From NCBI GenBank assembly GCA_022432975.1, contig CM039508.1:29887008-29951007 (forward strand): a stretch of DNA of 64,000 nt, in the 5' to 3' direction. Shown here piece by piece: positions 35,610 to 47,959 of the stretch. This DNA comes from Begonia masoniana. Its lineage: Eukaryota > Streptophyta > Magnoliopsida > Cucurbitales > Begoniaceae. The first letter of the stretch is position 1. Each line of letters begins with the position of its first letter. A model generated the notes under the pieces. The model ran no database searches and had not been told where the DNA came from. It worked only from the letters and a program-made list of their open reading frames with translations. A program made the translations under genes and the position numbers.

Positions 35610-38472
35610 TGTATCACCCGATTTTACGGGTTTTCAATTTTTTGCCATTTAATGGCATTTTTGTAAATATAGTAAAATAAGTTCGTTTTGTGAATGAGAA
35701 GTTTTATTAGAACCCTAATGATTAATATGGATTTTAGAAGGAATAAGGAAATTTCAGAAATTCAAATCGATGGTGTGATGCTCGGGTTTTCGTTTTTAGC
35801 CTTATAGTGATTAATTTGTAAAAATAGTAAATTAAGCCCGTTTTACAAATGGGAAGTTTTGTTAGAACCCTGGGAGTAATAAATTAGAATATTCGGTGAA
35901 ATAAGAAAATTTGGAGAAACTGAATCGATAGTTAAATAATGAACTAAGTGAATAATTAAACAAATGGGAAAAATAGTAATTTTGCATGTTAGAATTCATT
36001 TAAAATCACCATTCTCTTCCCCCATTCTGGACTTCATGATTTCTTTCACCAAAGCATTTTCTCCCTCTCTCTGGCGACTTTGGCTTACACGGCGATTCCT
36101 CCCGAATCAACTCCGGTTCCTCTCCGATCAACCGCTTTTCTTCACGTTTTCTTCCCGAAATCGCTCCCTAGGTAAGATTCTAGTGTTTCCCGGCTTTAGT
36201 TTTCAATTTTTGAGTTGTTATACGGTAGGAGTTTCGTTAGGGTTTTGTCGAAAATAGTCGGGTTATGTTAGAAACAGTTAGATATTACTGTAGTTATGAT
36301 TATTGGACGTAGTTAGCCGAAATAATGGATGTATTTGGAGTTGTAGTTAAAATCGGTTATTGGAGGTTTTAGAAAACTCCATTAATGGAGGTTTATGAAT
36401 GTGGAGCGCAAGATGCTCGACAAAATGCCCGAATGAGGTAGATTATGGTTTTAGGAAATATCCTTTAGCTAGGGGTTTCGTTAGACTTCTGAATTCGATT
36501 TCCTAAGACCAGTTTTAATAACGATTATTGTGAAATATTCTAGGTGAACAACGCTCGTTAACGGATCTCGACTTACTAAGGACGACAAGTAAGTTCTCGT
36601 GACTTACTGTAGCCGATTGACCTATACCATATGTCGTGTTTGGTTGTTGAGGATTATTGGTGCAATGATTATTGTATATGCTTTGGATGGGTAGCCTAGG
36701 TTTAGTTGTGTTATAGGTTATACTTTTGTGTTGTTTTGATGGTACTCATGCCCTTTATGCTTACGTTATGCATTTAATTGTTCATGCATCATCTTTTTAC
36801 AAATGATATGAAAAATGGATTTATGCATGGATTTCATGAAAAAGGTAATGTAAGAAAGTAAAGTATCATAGTAAACAACTATAACATGGGGTTATCAGGG
36901 ATGAGGTTCAGATTTGACGTTCCGTGGTGAGCGAGTTTTCCTCTCTTCAGATGGTGCAGACTATCTAATCACTTGATGTGCCCTATCCATCTGCCGAGCG
37001 TTTTCGATAACCATAGACTGACACGGACTGGTAAATGAAATGTATGGACGACCTTCATAAAAGTTGCATTTACATGTTCAGGCATTGACATGTACGTAGA
37101 ATTTATTGAGATTTATTCTCATAGGTGTCTTTATGGTGTAGGTGATTTTGAAACAGGTGAGGATGACGTTCCTCCACCCGATGTATAAACAGGTTGAAGA
37201 AGGGTGCCCGTGGGAATGCGCTGAGCAGTCGAGACAAATTTTGACCCGTGGGAAAAAATTGTTAAGTATGTTGAAGTTTTGGGTATGTTAGGTAAAAACG
37301 GTTTGATAAATGTATAGGAGGGTTTATGTCGGGCTGATGGGTGATTAGCTAAAAAGATACTGATGTTTTGATATTTTATAGATGATTTTATGGATAGATG
37401 TTTCTTTTGAATATTGATGAACTAGGTTGATTTGATACTTGAAATGGATTAGATTTTTATGAATTGAGTCGGTTTTGATGATTTTAGGTTGAGGATTTTG
37501 ATTTATGGATGTGTATTTTGGTGGATTGAGGAAAGTATGAGGCAGTGGTGTTTTAGTATAGTTAGTGGAAAAGAGAAATGAGAGGAGGAAACGTGTGAAG
37601 AAGAAGTAAGGAAGCAGCACTCTGGAATTTAAGTCCAGAGAGCTTGCTGATCGATCGCCAGAGAGTGCGATCGATCGACTGATGTTTTATGGTTGTTTAC
37701 TAAGATTTATCAAGTGTTCTAGCAAGCAATTCGGTCATAGGCGTCGACAAAAAGGGTTGAGAAATCGACCCCTTAGAGTTTCACGCCTATAGAATTGTCG
37801 ACCGATTAATAAGCAATTCGGTTGAAGGCATCGACAAAATGGTTGAGAAATCGACCCCTTAAAGTTTTACGCTTATGGAATTGTCAAGAGAAAACGTCGT
37901 CCGATTTTGTGGACGAAAACGTTGAACGATTAGTAAGCAATTTGACCGAAAATGTCGTCCGATTTTGTAGACGAAAACGTCGACTGATCTCATTACAGAG
38001 GCCACGTCGACCGATCTCATTACAGAGGCCACGTCGACCGATCTCTTTACAGAGGCCACATCGACCCCCGCTGTTTAATTTGATGAAACCCTAGAGGGTG
38101 TGTTGTCTGCCAAAAAAAGTTGTCGACCTCCACTGTTCAATTTGACAAAACCCGAGAGGGAGTGTTATTGTTCAATTTAATGAAACCCGAGAGGAAGCAT
38201 TGTCTGCCAAAGGTAGTTCATCGACCGAAATTGTCGACCGAAGTTGCGAAGAGTTTCAACCCAAGAGGAATTAAGTGTTGATATGTTATAGACGTTGACC
38301 GATTCTGTTGTGGGTCGTAACTCTTCATGTAATGTGTCTTTTCGACCGAAACCCGTCTTCCGCTGAATGAAGTCATTCGTTTTTACACATGTATGACTAT
38401 GGATTGAAATAAAGTTAAAGTTTTATAGGATTTTTGGGAATAGTGACAAAGGTAAATTTACGAGACGTTATA
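35610..38472 (+). repeat. 5' LTR (2863 bp) of the gypsy element
   Basis: It starts TGTATCACCCGATTTTACGGG and ends CGTTATA (CGTTACA in the other copy). Its first 160 bp recur in altered form from 35774 (GTGATGCTCGGGTTTTCG to GAATCGATAG), so the LTR head is duplicated in tandem. It is about four times longer than the 3' LTR. Confidence 0.8.
37986..38066 (+). repeat. 27-bp tandem repeat (3 copies) in the gypsy LTR
   Basis: Units 37986-38012, 38013-38039 and 38040-38066 share GATCTCATTACAGAGGCCAC followed by GTCGACC. The same unit is found four times in the 3' LTR (41835-41861 and 41920-42000). The unit length keeps one open reading frame through the array. Confidence 0.9.
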
Positions 38473-38476
38473 GTTA

Positions 38477-38488
38477 TGGTATCAGAGC
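38477..38488 (+). other. Primer binding site of the gypsy element
   Basis: TGGTATCAGAGC, four bases after the LTR end; complementary to initiator Met-tRNA. Confidence 0.9.
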
Positions 38489-38635
38489 TCTCAGGTTTTA
38501 AAATCGGTTCTGTAGACTGCTTGACTGTTCAAGCCACTACACAGACATACTTCTTCAACTGTAAGTACGTTATGAGTTTTCTTTTATATTGATTTCTTAG
38601 GATTATTTGTCTTTACATTTTATAGGATTACAAAA

Positions 38636-39202
38636 ATGGTTCGTGGAGGGAATGATAGGGACGAGTTGGACGACACCATAAATCTATTGAGGGATGTCAT
38701 TGCCCAACAAGCTCAACATCTTGACCGACAAGCCCGACATATAGATAGCCAATCTTGTCAACTGGAGACATTGATAAACCGAGAGGGCCCTAGAACCCAA
38801 AAAATGGTTGTTCCCAATAACTACAGTGTAGAGAGGCTCCTCAGAGGGTTTCAACCACACCCAATAGAGGTAGGACAACGACCAATGAGGGGAATAAAGA
38901 GAATGGGCGAGAAAGAGATTAAACAAAGCCAACGGAAGCGCGTACAGGGGACTTTCCAAAAACCTCTGTGTCCGAAGTGCCAGAAGGAGCATTATAGCGA
39001 TTGTAGATTAGGCACAAATAGGTGCTATCGATGTGGAGAGATCGGCCACTATGTCAAAGATTGCCCGAAACTAGGCAGAGGCCAACCGAGCAGAGATCAG
39101 AAAAAAGTTGCACCGAGGATAATTGCCTCGGTCAAAGACGAGGAAACTGCCCAACCCTCAGTCGCTTCAGGTATAGTTTTATCTCGACAGTTAATAGAAT
39201 GA
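38636..39202 (+). pseudogene. Gypsy gag remnant with CCHC zinc knuckle, core domain deleted
   Basis: An open frame of 188 codons: MVRGGNDRDELDDTINLLRD, a Gln/His-rich stretch, then directly a basic linker and the knuckle CYRCGEIGHYVKDC (CX2CX4HX4C, about residues 130-143). Gypsy gag of this kind normally has a retrotrans_gag domain of about 100 residues between the N-terminus and the knuckle; here FQPHPIEVGQ joins them. The frame is uninterrupted, so an in-frame deletion is likely. It is probably not functional without the capsid core. Confidence 0.75.
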
Positions 39203-41796
39203 AGAATATTAGAATAGGGATGTAGTGTAGAGTGAGGATTTGGAGGTGATAATTGTGTGATAGATTGAAGTAGGCTCGAAAATAGAGAGGGGACGACATA
39301 GACTTCGAATAAAGGAGAGATAGAGTTGCGTCAAAGTCCATGACCCGGCATAACTGCGAGAATTGTGCACTTAAAATTTGGTTACCATTAGAAGGATACA
39401 ATTTATGAGATATAAGATTTAAGTAGATAGAAACTGGACCTTAGTTGACAAACCTTTGGGGTTTTAGAGTGGGACGCTTCAGAGAGAAATTGAAAGCTTA
39501 GACGTGAAACTTGTTGAAGGATACTCCATATCGTCAAAATGTAATTAGTGCATTTAAGCGAATAAGAAGATGTAGCGGAGACTTGAATATTTTAGATCCA
39601 CGTGAAGTTGAAAGTGTTTGGACAGAAACGATGTTCAAAGGATTCAACTTAAATTAATTATTGAAAGAATATAGGAAGTGGCTATTACCGCCATGATTTT
39701 GGAGAACGAGAAGAATCAACACAAAGTTATGGATGTAAGATCTGAGTGATTGTGTTAGGGTGTTTGTATCGACCAATATCGATAAAGAAAATGAGGAGAT
39801 TTACTCGGAGTTGGAAGGTTAATAAATTTCGAGACAATAAAGGATCAAGGTTATACGAAAGTTAATACTTGAGATTACAAAATTTGCCGATCTCCAGGAT
39901 AGAGGTAGGAACATCAATGTTCGAGGGACTTAGATGAATAGTTGTTGAGGACAATTATTGGCATAGAAGGAGTTAAGTGTGACTTGGAAAAGTAGTATAA
40001 CTAAAGGACTTAGTCAATCAAAGAAAGTTAGAGGACCCTAAGTTCATATTTATATTCAAAACAAAGTGATTATCGTTGGAGGAAGAACGTAAGTTACGTT
40101 CTCGTGTAGGACTTTGTTAGAAATGTTTCTTTAGAAATATGAGATTTGCGTAAGGAAGGAAGAGCCTAAAGTAAAATTTGAAGCCAAAATTAGCGGCAGA
40201 ATTGTTTCTGTAAACAAGATTTAAGGTTCTACTTCACAATTTCCCTTTTAGGATTCTTCTTCAACAAATGGTCTAACTATGAATCGATAGATGGTCATCC
40301 TGGACAATTTGAAATGAAAATATGGTAGACCAGGTACGAGTGAATTTGTTGAGGATCTTAAAATAAGAAGTACATACATTGAAAGGTATAACCCAATACA
40401 ACCTTGAGGACATGTGAACGTTAGAGTTTTGTTTTAATATTTGATAATATAACTTATAAGATATGAGTTAAGAATAGGTTAACCGAATTGCAGCTGACGA
40501 ATTCCCTCAAAGTTGGCTATTTCAAACCAAAGTAACATTGAGGAGCTTAAGTATGGATTTGTTTAGATCAATTATTAATTAAGAGAATATAAGAGTTGGG
40601 TCTCATTTGGAAATTAATATATCTTGAGGATTTTAGATAATTGAAAATAAGATGAGACTTTTCGTTCGAGTTTATTTGGATCAATAAGAAGTATGTTAAT
40701 TATAGATGATGAAATTAATTGAAAGTGTAGAGTAATTTATTTTTGGCTTGACATTAGAGGTTAAACTGTTGAGACTATTGTTGATCCAATCCAGGTCATC
40801 AAGAGTCTTAAACCTGAGAATTTCCTTTTGGATGGCATATTAGAGTGACTAATATTCGAAAAACAACAAGGATAAATAGAGTTGAAAAAAAAGGAATGAG
40901 TAGTGTTTTATAGGAAAAGGTTTAGGTTGTTAGATTGTAGGCTCGAAGGATGTATGTTTTGAATTATGGACAATGTTACATTTCGTTGGTTAATGAAAGG
41001 ATTTATCAGATTAGATGTTACTTATGGATAGAATGACGGTTTTTACTACAAATCTGTTCATAAAGATTTATACTATAAGGAAACTTAGCAAAATATTGAT
41101 AGAGTGCTTAGGAGGGGAATGTAAATGGAGAAACTACTATCGAGGAACGGTTATTGCTGGAGGATAATATGTAAAAGTTATATGTAGTGGTGAAATTATT
41201 GAAACTCTTACGGATACGAGGGGAAACAAATTAAGAGTAAGGATTGCGGCTTAAGAAGGCAGGTTATAATTGTCGATCTAAAAGTTTTGGAATTTTAGTT
41301 GATCAAAGTAAAGTTTAGGAACCCAAATAAGAAGTTTATGTGAAAGGATTTCTTGAGGAAATGTTGGGATTAGATGGTAGATTTATTGTGGCTGTAGCTG
41401 AAGCCGAAGAATGTAAATACAAGAATTTGCACGGAAATTATTTAAGTAAACTTAGAAACGAAGTTAAGTTAGAAAATTTGATTGTGCACAATACTTGAGT
41501 AAGGACGTGTTAAATCCAATTGAGAGTAGGGAATGCAATTTTAAGGCTAATGTTGCGTCAATTGGTTTTAGGGATTTTGGTTTAGAACCATGAAGAATGA
41601 CCGTACGTATGGATAGAATTGAAGTTCTTATTTGGGAAATTCAAAAAAAAAAATTTGGAGGGATGGAGGAAAGAGACTCGAAAGGAACGGAGCGATTGTA
41701 AATCAAAGATAAAACCGCAAGACATGAGACAATAATGTTCAGGACTATAAGCTAAGTCAAATTTTGAGGACAAAATTTCAATTAAGGTGGATGGAA
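39203..41796 (+). pseudogene. Decayed internal region of the gypsy element
   Basis: By position this is the former protease-pol region. I find no conserved reverse transcriptase or integrase motif and no frame of useful length. The sequence is A-rich with many stops, consistent with long decay. It ends with AATTAAGGTGGATGGAA, a polypurine-like stretch before the 3' LTR. Confidence 0.5.
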
Positions 41797-42470
41797 TGTA
41801 ACACCCAATTTTATGGGTTTTCGGTTTTTCGCCCGATCTCATTACAGAGGCCACGTCGACCGATCAGTAAGCAATTCGACCGAAAATGTCGTCCGATTTT
41901 GTAGACAAAAACGTCGACCGATCTCATTATAGAGGCCACATCGACCAATCTCATTACAGATGCCACGTCGACCGATCTCTTTATAGAGGCCATATCGACC
42001 CCCACTGTTTAATTTGATGAAACCCTAAAGGGAGTGTTGTCTGCCGAAAGGAGTTGTCGACCACCACTGTTCAATTTGACGAAACCCGAGAGAGAGTGTT
42101 ACTGTTCAATTTAATGAAACCCGAGAGGAAACGTTATCTGCCGAAGGTAGTTCATCGACCGAAATTGTCGACCGAAGTTGCGAAGAGTTTCAACCTGAGA
42201 GGAATTAAGTGTTGATATGTTATAGACGTCGACCGATTCTGTTGTGGGTCGTAACTCTTCATGTAATGTGTCTTGTCGATCGAAACCCCGGTTTTATTAT
42301 TTTAATAGTGGCACTTAAGTTTAGTTTCAATTCAAGAATTCCACATGTAGTACGTCTTCCGCCGAATGAAGTCATCGTTTTTACACGTGTATGACTATAG
42401 ATTGAAATAAAGTTAAAATTTTATGGGATTTTCAGGAATAGTGACAAGGGTAAATTTACAGGACGTTACA
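41797..42470 (+). repeat. 3' LTR (674 bp, internally deleted) of the gypsy element
   Basis: It starts TGTAACACCCAATTTTATGG and ends GGACGTTACA. It shares both ends and the 27-bp repeats with the 5' LTR but lacks about 2.2 kb of its middle. Confidence 0.83.
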
Positions 42471-42753
42471 TCAAGGGTCTATACATCAAACCCACCCCAT
42501 TGGTTATCTTTGACAAACTCAACTAAGTTTCTACCTCCTCTATGTCCAACTCTACTTCCTCTACGTTCATTGAAATATCTCGGTGGAGCATATTCTGAAT
42601 ATGCCGAGTCAACATATCCACAAAATTTGGTAAAGCATTAGACTCACATTGAGTAACATGCTCATTGTCGGCTGGCAATGCCTCTCTTGACGAGTGGGAA
42701 AGATTAAGACTAAAAGCGACTCCACTTTGTGTAGCCATCTTCATGTAATTCTT
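42471..42753 (-). pseudogene. Ty3/gypsy gag, N-terminal part of the interrupted element
   Basis: Minus strand from ATG at 42737-42735: MATQSGVAFSLNLSHSSREA, then PNFVDMLTRHIQNMLHRDIS and a low-complexity EVELDIEEVE. The reading continues after the inserted gypsy element at 35609. A T-rich run (42752-42780) lies just upstream. Confidence 0.65.
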
Positions 42754-42854
42754 TTTTTTTTTTGTTTCCATTTTTTTTCTTCCCCCTTTTTTCTAACAAA
42801 TAAATCACAAACAAACTTATGAAAAAGAAGAGATAGATGAAATATAGGAGTCAT

Positions 42855-42866
42855 GCTCTGATACCA
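42855..42866 (-). other. Primer binding site of the minus-strand gypsy element
   Basis: GCTCTGATACCA is the reverse complement of TGGTATCAGAGC. It places the 5' LTR of that element to the right, beginning at 42869 (TGATATGAACC on the plus strand). Confidence 0.85.
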
Positions 42867-42868
42867 AA

Positions 42869-43262
42869 TGATATGAACCTCACCAACTAATGAGATTCAA
42901 AGAAAATAAGAAAGATCATTATAAATCAGTTTAAAAAATAAACACAATTAGCGAACCTTGACTCTTTATCTATAAAGAGATAAGAATCAAATGTATAAGA
43001 AAGATTATAGACGGTCACACTCAAGAAAGATGAGAAGATTGTGAGTAATAAGTCTTGAGGAAAAATTCAAAGTCTTATTTAATATCAAAACTAAAACTGA
43101 TACTCTTTGACAAAATAACCAAACCATAATTCTAATAGTCATCTCATTAACGACAAAATCATAAATAATTCAAATTCACAGTTAAAATATTATAAAATTA
43201 TTTTTAAAATAAAAGTAAATGTTAGAACTTAAAAAGCGAGCAAGGGACGTGGGCAGTGACAC
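42869..43262 (-). repeat. Probable 5' LTR of the minus-strand gypsy element
   Basis: It starts with TGATATGAACCTCACC next to the primer site. The right limit is not certain; 43262 is a provisional end at ...CAGTGACACA. Confidence 0.4.
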
Positions 43263-44560
43263 ATCATATGTGATTTAGATGACCCATATTTTGAGACTTC
43301 AATTAGAATGTTCTATGCTAATATGGAAAACAATCATTAACCTTTGTGTATTCATATGTACATTTTTTGGAAAAAGATTACTTTGACAGCAAAGTTTTTA
43401 ATAAATTATTTGATTGTGATGTGGACGGTTCGGTGGAAATATATTATAACATCTCTAAGGATCCAGAGTTTGTGAGAAACAATGGTTGGGTGGACTTCTT
43501 ATAGAAAGTCTTGAAAAATCCAAAGGTTGGAGCCTATTTCAAACCAAGGGCTAAGGATTTGAAAGTTCAGGTTAGGCTTATTCATCACATACTTACGTAC
43601 AATCTCTTATCGATAGATGGTCATATAGATCACGTCAGTTGCATGGACTTGTATGTTCTTTTACAAGATTTTTAATAGAGAACATTTTAATGTGGGAATT
43701 CTACATCACATGGTTGACATCACTAGCAATGCCTCCAAATCACTTTCATTCAACTTTCTTCTAATGAAAGTTTTTCAAACCAATGGAGTTGTAATTCCTC
43801 CAAATGAGTCTCCTAAGTAGTTGAGAGTTGTTGATATCTACCTTGTTCATAACTTGGTTAGAATGGGTCTAGTTCACGATGGCCGCGGAGGGTAGACCAT
43901 CAAACTGTCTCACAAGCCTCATCATCAACAACCCATCCTGAGGCTCCAGCTGAGCACATTGAGGACATATGGTTGACACTCCAACCCTACATTCTCCTTC
44001 TTGCTCCAAACACGTCCACTCTTGAGGTGGAATTTTCAGGTTGGAAGATAAAGTTAATCTCATGGCAGTGTGTTTATCTAGCCTCAGTAAAAAGATAGAG
44101 CATCGCTTCCAGGATCAAGCTTCCTCATTTTTGCATTTTAAGCTGAGTTTTTGTCGAGACTTGATTCTATTGATTGTCGTCTTGAAGAGTTTTCAAACAC
44201 TTGTTAGACCAATACCTTCACCGATGAGCCTCCTCCCACAACTGACTCCAATATGCCACCTGAACCTTTGACGCTTCTCATTTAGAACTATAGATTAAGG
44301 ATTTAAATTGCAACAGACAATTTTGTGATGATATTTCCAACTTGTGCTAGTTCGGATTAGTGTTGTATTCTTTTTAACTATCTCGATCTGGATTTGCTTC
44401 TTGTTTTTATAATGGTTTGGGTTGTCTCTCTCCTTCATGCTCTTTTGTGCTTGTTTCACTTTGTTATCATGATGTATGATTTCTTTTGCTAAGAAGTAGT
44501 ATGAAAAACAACGTTACTATGCCAAGTTGTTTTATCTCTAACTTATTTTGATAATGACAA
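43263..44560 (+). pseudogene. Degenerate retroelement-associated 'plant transposon protein' domain
   Basis: Interrupted frames read YFDSKVFNKLFDCDVDGSVE, PEFVRNNGWVDFL*KVLKNP, KPRAKDLKVQVRLIHHILTY and later HHMVDITSNASKSLSFNFLL, VFQTNGVVIPPNESPK*LRV. This arrangement resembles the domain usually annotated as putative plant transposon protein in large plant retroelements. Stops and frameshifts prevent expression. The segment ends in purine runs (AAGGGGGAGA at about 44652) of the kind found before a 3' LTR. The family name is by resemblance only. Confidence 0.45.
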
Positions 44561-45291
44561 AATGGGGAGAATACATATATCTCAAGTTGTATTTAATAAA
44601 ATAAAAAGAAATGTAACATATGTTAAGGGGAAGACAATTTATAGCATATGTTAAGGGGGAGAACACGTACTTGTATAAACAACTTAACTTATATTTATCA
44701 TCATCAAAAAGATGAGATATTTAGCTTAAAAAGAATTGAAGTTGTTAGTTTCGAGGATGAGCATACTAAATTGTGTAATTAATTCAAGTTGTTCATTGTT
44801 TAATAATGTGAATATAAAATTTGAATATTTATCTTATTTACAAATACCCTTGAAGAGGGTAATTACTTGTGTGTTCAAGAACTATTAGCTAATGTTCAAG
44901 TTCATGAGGCTTGCATGATTAAAATGAAAGGAGATATGTAGTCGATTTGTGAAGAAACTGCTCAAGAAACTAAGAGCTCATGATGTCGATCAGAACGGTA
45001 ATGGGTCAACCGGTTTAACGTTAAAAAGAATTCCTAAGAAGTCAAAGGGTCGACCGACCAAATAAAGGGTCAACCACTGAGGTTTACCAAACAAGCTAGG
45101 GTCAACTTATGCAGTCTTCGAGATAAACTAGAGAATTTTTTTAGAAAAAACCAAGAGCTCAAAGGGTTGGCAGGTCTCGTAATGGGTCGACTATTGCGGT
45201 CTACCAAGAGATCTACCAAGATGTTCAACGTGTTCAAAAAAAATTACACAATGGTCATGCAAAGGTCGACCAAAAGTGTTGGGTGGTCGAC
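44561..45291. other. Retroelement-derived DNA with GGTCGACC motifs
   Basis: AT-rich at first, then from 44990 a region with repeated GGGTCGAC/GGTCAACC motifs like those in the LTRs at 33.3, 37.8 and 42 kb. No gene is supported. Confidence 0.4.
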
Positions 45292-47907
45292 TGAGTAACG
45301 CCCCGAAAACCCACCCGGGTTCTCGATGCGCACAAGGACTACTCTGAGCTAAACGACTCTCTCAGTGTCTACTATCTCGTTCACTTAAACTACTAACGCA
45401 AGGAATCTGTTTTAAAATAACGGATGCAGCGGAAATAGAGCTAAGTCTCCTGAAGACTTCACTTGTGTCATACCTGGTTTCCTTAACTCAATAAGTTCTC
45501 CTAATCCCATTCGTTAGGGATCATAGCATCCTCCCCGAAAATTTCGACAGAGTAACGCCTGAAAATGGCGTCCCCAAAATGCTAAGTACCTGCATAAAAA
45601 TCAATCCAGAATATTTCTACTCGTCTAACCAATATACGAAATCTCTAGACAATCATATATCAGCAAGAAAGACTGTACTACCGACCAAAATGAAGAAAGT
45701 CCACAGTATAGGGTGACACATCACCCTTAACTATGACTATATACAACGGATATACAATGCCCTCACAAAATGACCTACTCCCGATCAACACCGTACAATG
45801 GCTCCTACTGGGTCGTGTCGCCCTAACACTGCCGTCAACCGGGGCCCTGGTCGCACGCCACCAACTGCCACCTACTTCTGGTCAGGCTCTCGGTACTCAC
45901 CCTCCTCCTCAGCAGTACCTACACCACAAAACACACCGTAAGCTTAAAGCTTAGAAAGTAGAGTGCTGAAAAAAATAAACATGAAGCATGAAAACTTGTT
46001 ATGCAATCCTAACACATGCACGTCTCTACACGCGTTGTCATCACCTCACTGCATCGCATCTCACCGAGGTTTGGAATGCAATCGCACCGGGCAGTCAGTC
46101 CGTACACTGCACTGTTACCGGCACGTCGCCGCCGTCCCGATTCCTCCAGGAACGGGGCCCATGAGTCACACCCAAACCCCCTGTCTCGACTTGAGATGCA
46201 ACCGCCCGGGCAGTCGGTCGATACACCGTGCTGTTACCGGCACGTCGCCACCATCCTAACTCGTCCCAGAAATGGGGCCCTCAAGTCACACTCGAGCCCA
46301 CTGTCGCCTGTCCACACCGTACCTCACATCCTCTACTCTCTTTTGCTTAAAACATGCTCAAAACATTTTGTGTAGCTTTTAAAACATGATGCATACTAAC
46401 CATAACCAACTAACTACGACTTCACATATACATCACATCATATACGTACCTACGACCCACAACCTGAACAAGACTCACAACATACATACAGCTGTGGTGT
46501 AGGCCTTTTTGGGCTACTTTCAAGCATTTACACCTAGACTACTACTTACCTGGCGTCCTAGCTCTCTCGGGTTTGGCACGTAACGTCACCGATGGCTTCA
46601 CCTATCACAATTTAAAATCCCCGTTAGTACCTAGGCTTAAACTCGCCAATTCATTCTAAAATTAACATTTCTAACTTAACCCAACTCACATCTAACTAAA
46701 CTGGTCACTAACTTGGTTCGGTTAAAAATCAACTCGAAACTTCGAACGTGCATAACTTCTGCGTCGGTTATCAAAATCGAACGATTCCAGCGACCACGTA
46801 CTCCTCTAATAACCTAATTTAACCTGCCAAATGGAAATTTAAAACGAACGACTGTAATCGGTCCAAAACCCAAAAAAAACATAAATGGTCTATTATGCTA
46901 AAAAAAGTCCAAAATTTAACTTTCAATCCAATTTCACCAATTTCATTGTTAATTAACCCCATTCAGATCAATTTAAGCTTGGCACAACACAAATTGAGGG
47001 TTCCCCATTCGGAAACCTGAATTTCACCTAAACTTCGAATTTGCTTAACTTTTGCTACGCTTATCGGAATGACTCGATTTCAGCAGCTAAACGCTTCCCA
47101 TAAAACCTATTTTAATAAACTATAAACGTTTTTAAAACGATCAGCCGCTGCTAGGTCAAAAGTGACAAAAACCAAATCATCCCATAACCGGAAATTCCTC
47201 CCTTCCGGTTTTCCATCATTTCCACCCGTTTCATTACCAATCGTCCACATTTAATTCAACTTAGCGTAATCCAACCAAATGCTTAAGGTATCTCACGAGA
47301 AAACCTGAGGCTCAAACTTGGGTCCTCGGTTTTCAGCTCAACCCGAGCTCCCCATTGCCCGGCGATTTTCGCGGGCCTTAAGCTCAACCATTCAATGCCG
47401 AGAACAGCCAAAAACGGCCAGTGATCGAAGCTCTAGCGGCTCGGTGATCCACAGCCCGGACAGAACACCAAAGAAGAGACGAAACAGGGAAAAACTCACC
47501 TGTTCTCGATCGAATTTGGCGGTTAAAGCCAAACCATAAGTTGGCTTTAGCTCTTCGAAGCGATGGAACGCTGGTGTCCTTCTTCTTCTCTCTCTCTCGT
47601 CGGTCGTCGGCAGAATGTGCTCGGGCTCTCTCTCTTCGGGAGCTCGAGTTGTAGAAACTGAATGGCTTCTTCGTGAAGCCATTCAGTTTTTTTTATTATT
47701 ACTATTGGGTTAACTAAATTACTAAATCGCCCTCGCGTGTTTGAACTTCCGTATTTCCGTTAAGTTCGCGTCCTTCCGACCTAGAATCTTGGAAATCCTC
47801 TTACAAATAAAATCCTAAGTTTTAATAAGTTAATTAGCTTGTTAGAATCTCTCACGAAATTCTAACGGAACTTTTAATTTATTATGTAAAATTTCTGGGT
47901 TATTACA
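45292..47907 (-). repeat. 3' LTR (2.6 kb) of the minus-strand chromovirus
   Basis: On the minus strand a purine tract CTTATAAGGTGGAGAGGA (47925-47908) precedes TGTAATAACCCAGAAATT, and the repeat ends GGGGCGTTACTCA at 45292. It contains a 120-bp tandem duplication (46070-46310). The gene end of the chromovirus lies directly beyond it at 47960. Confidence 0.72.
46070..46310. repeat. Tandem duplication, about 120-bp unit, 2 copies
   Basis: Both copies carry CGGGCAGTC, GCTGTTACCGGCACGTCGCC or its near match, and GGGGCCC..GAGTCACAC in the same order. GC-rich, inside the chromovirus LTR. Confidence 0.8.
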
Positions 47908-47959
47908 TCCTCTCCACCTTATAAGAATTTTGTCCCTAAAATTTACGTACCGAAAAGCT

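Larger units (their letters stand above)
35610..42470 (+). mobile_element. Ty3/gypsy element (6.9 kb) with target duplication TCAAG
   Basis: TCAAG at 35605-35609 and 42471-42475 flank the unit. 5' LTR 35610-38472, primer binding site, gag, a decayed pol zone and 3' LTR 41797-42470 follow in order. It sits in the gag of a minus-strand gypsy element. Coding capacity is nearly all lost. Confidence 0.87.

Noticed and set aside
37822..38094. Open frame with repeated SLQRPRRPI units
   Set aside because: Produced by the 27-bp tandem repeat of the gypsy LTR; no start context and not conserved in the 3' LTR.
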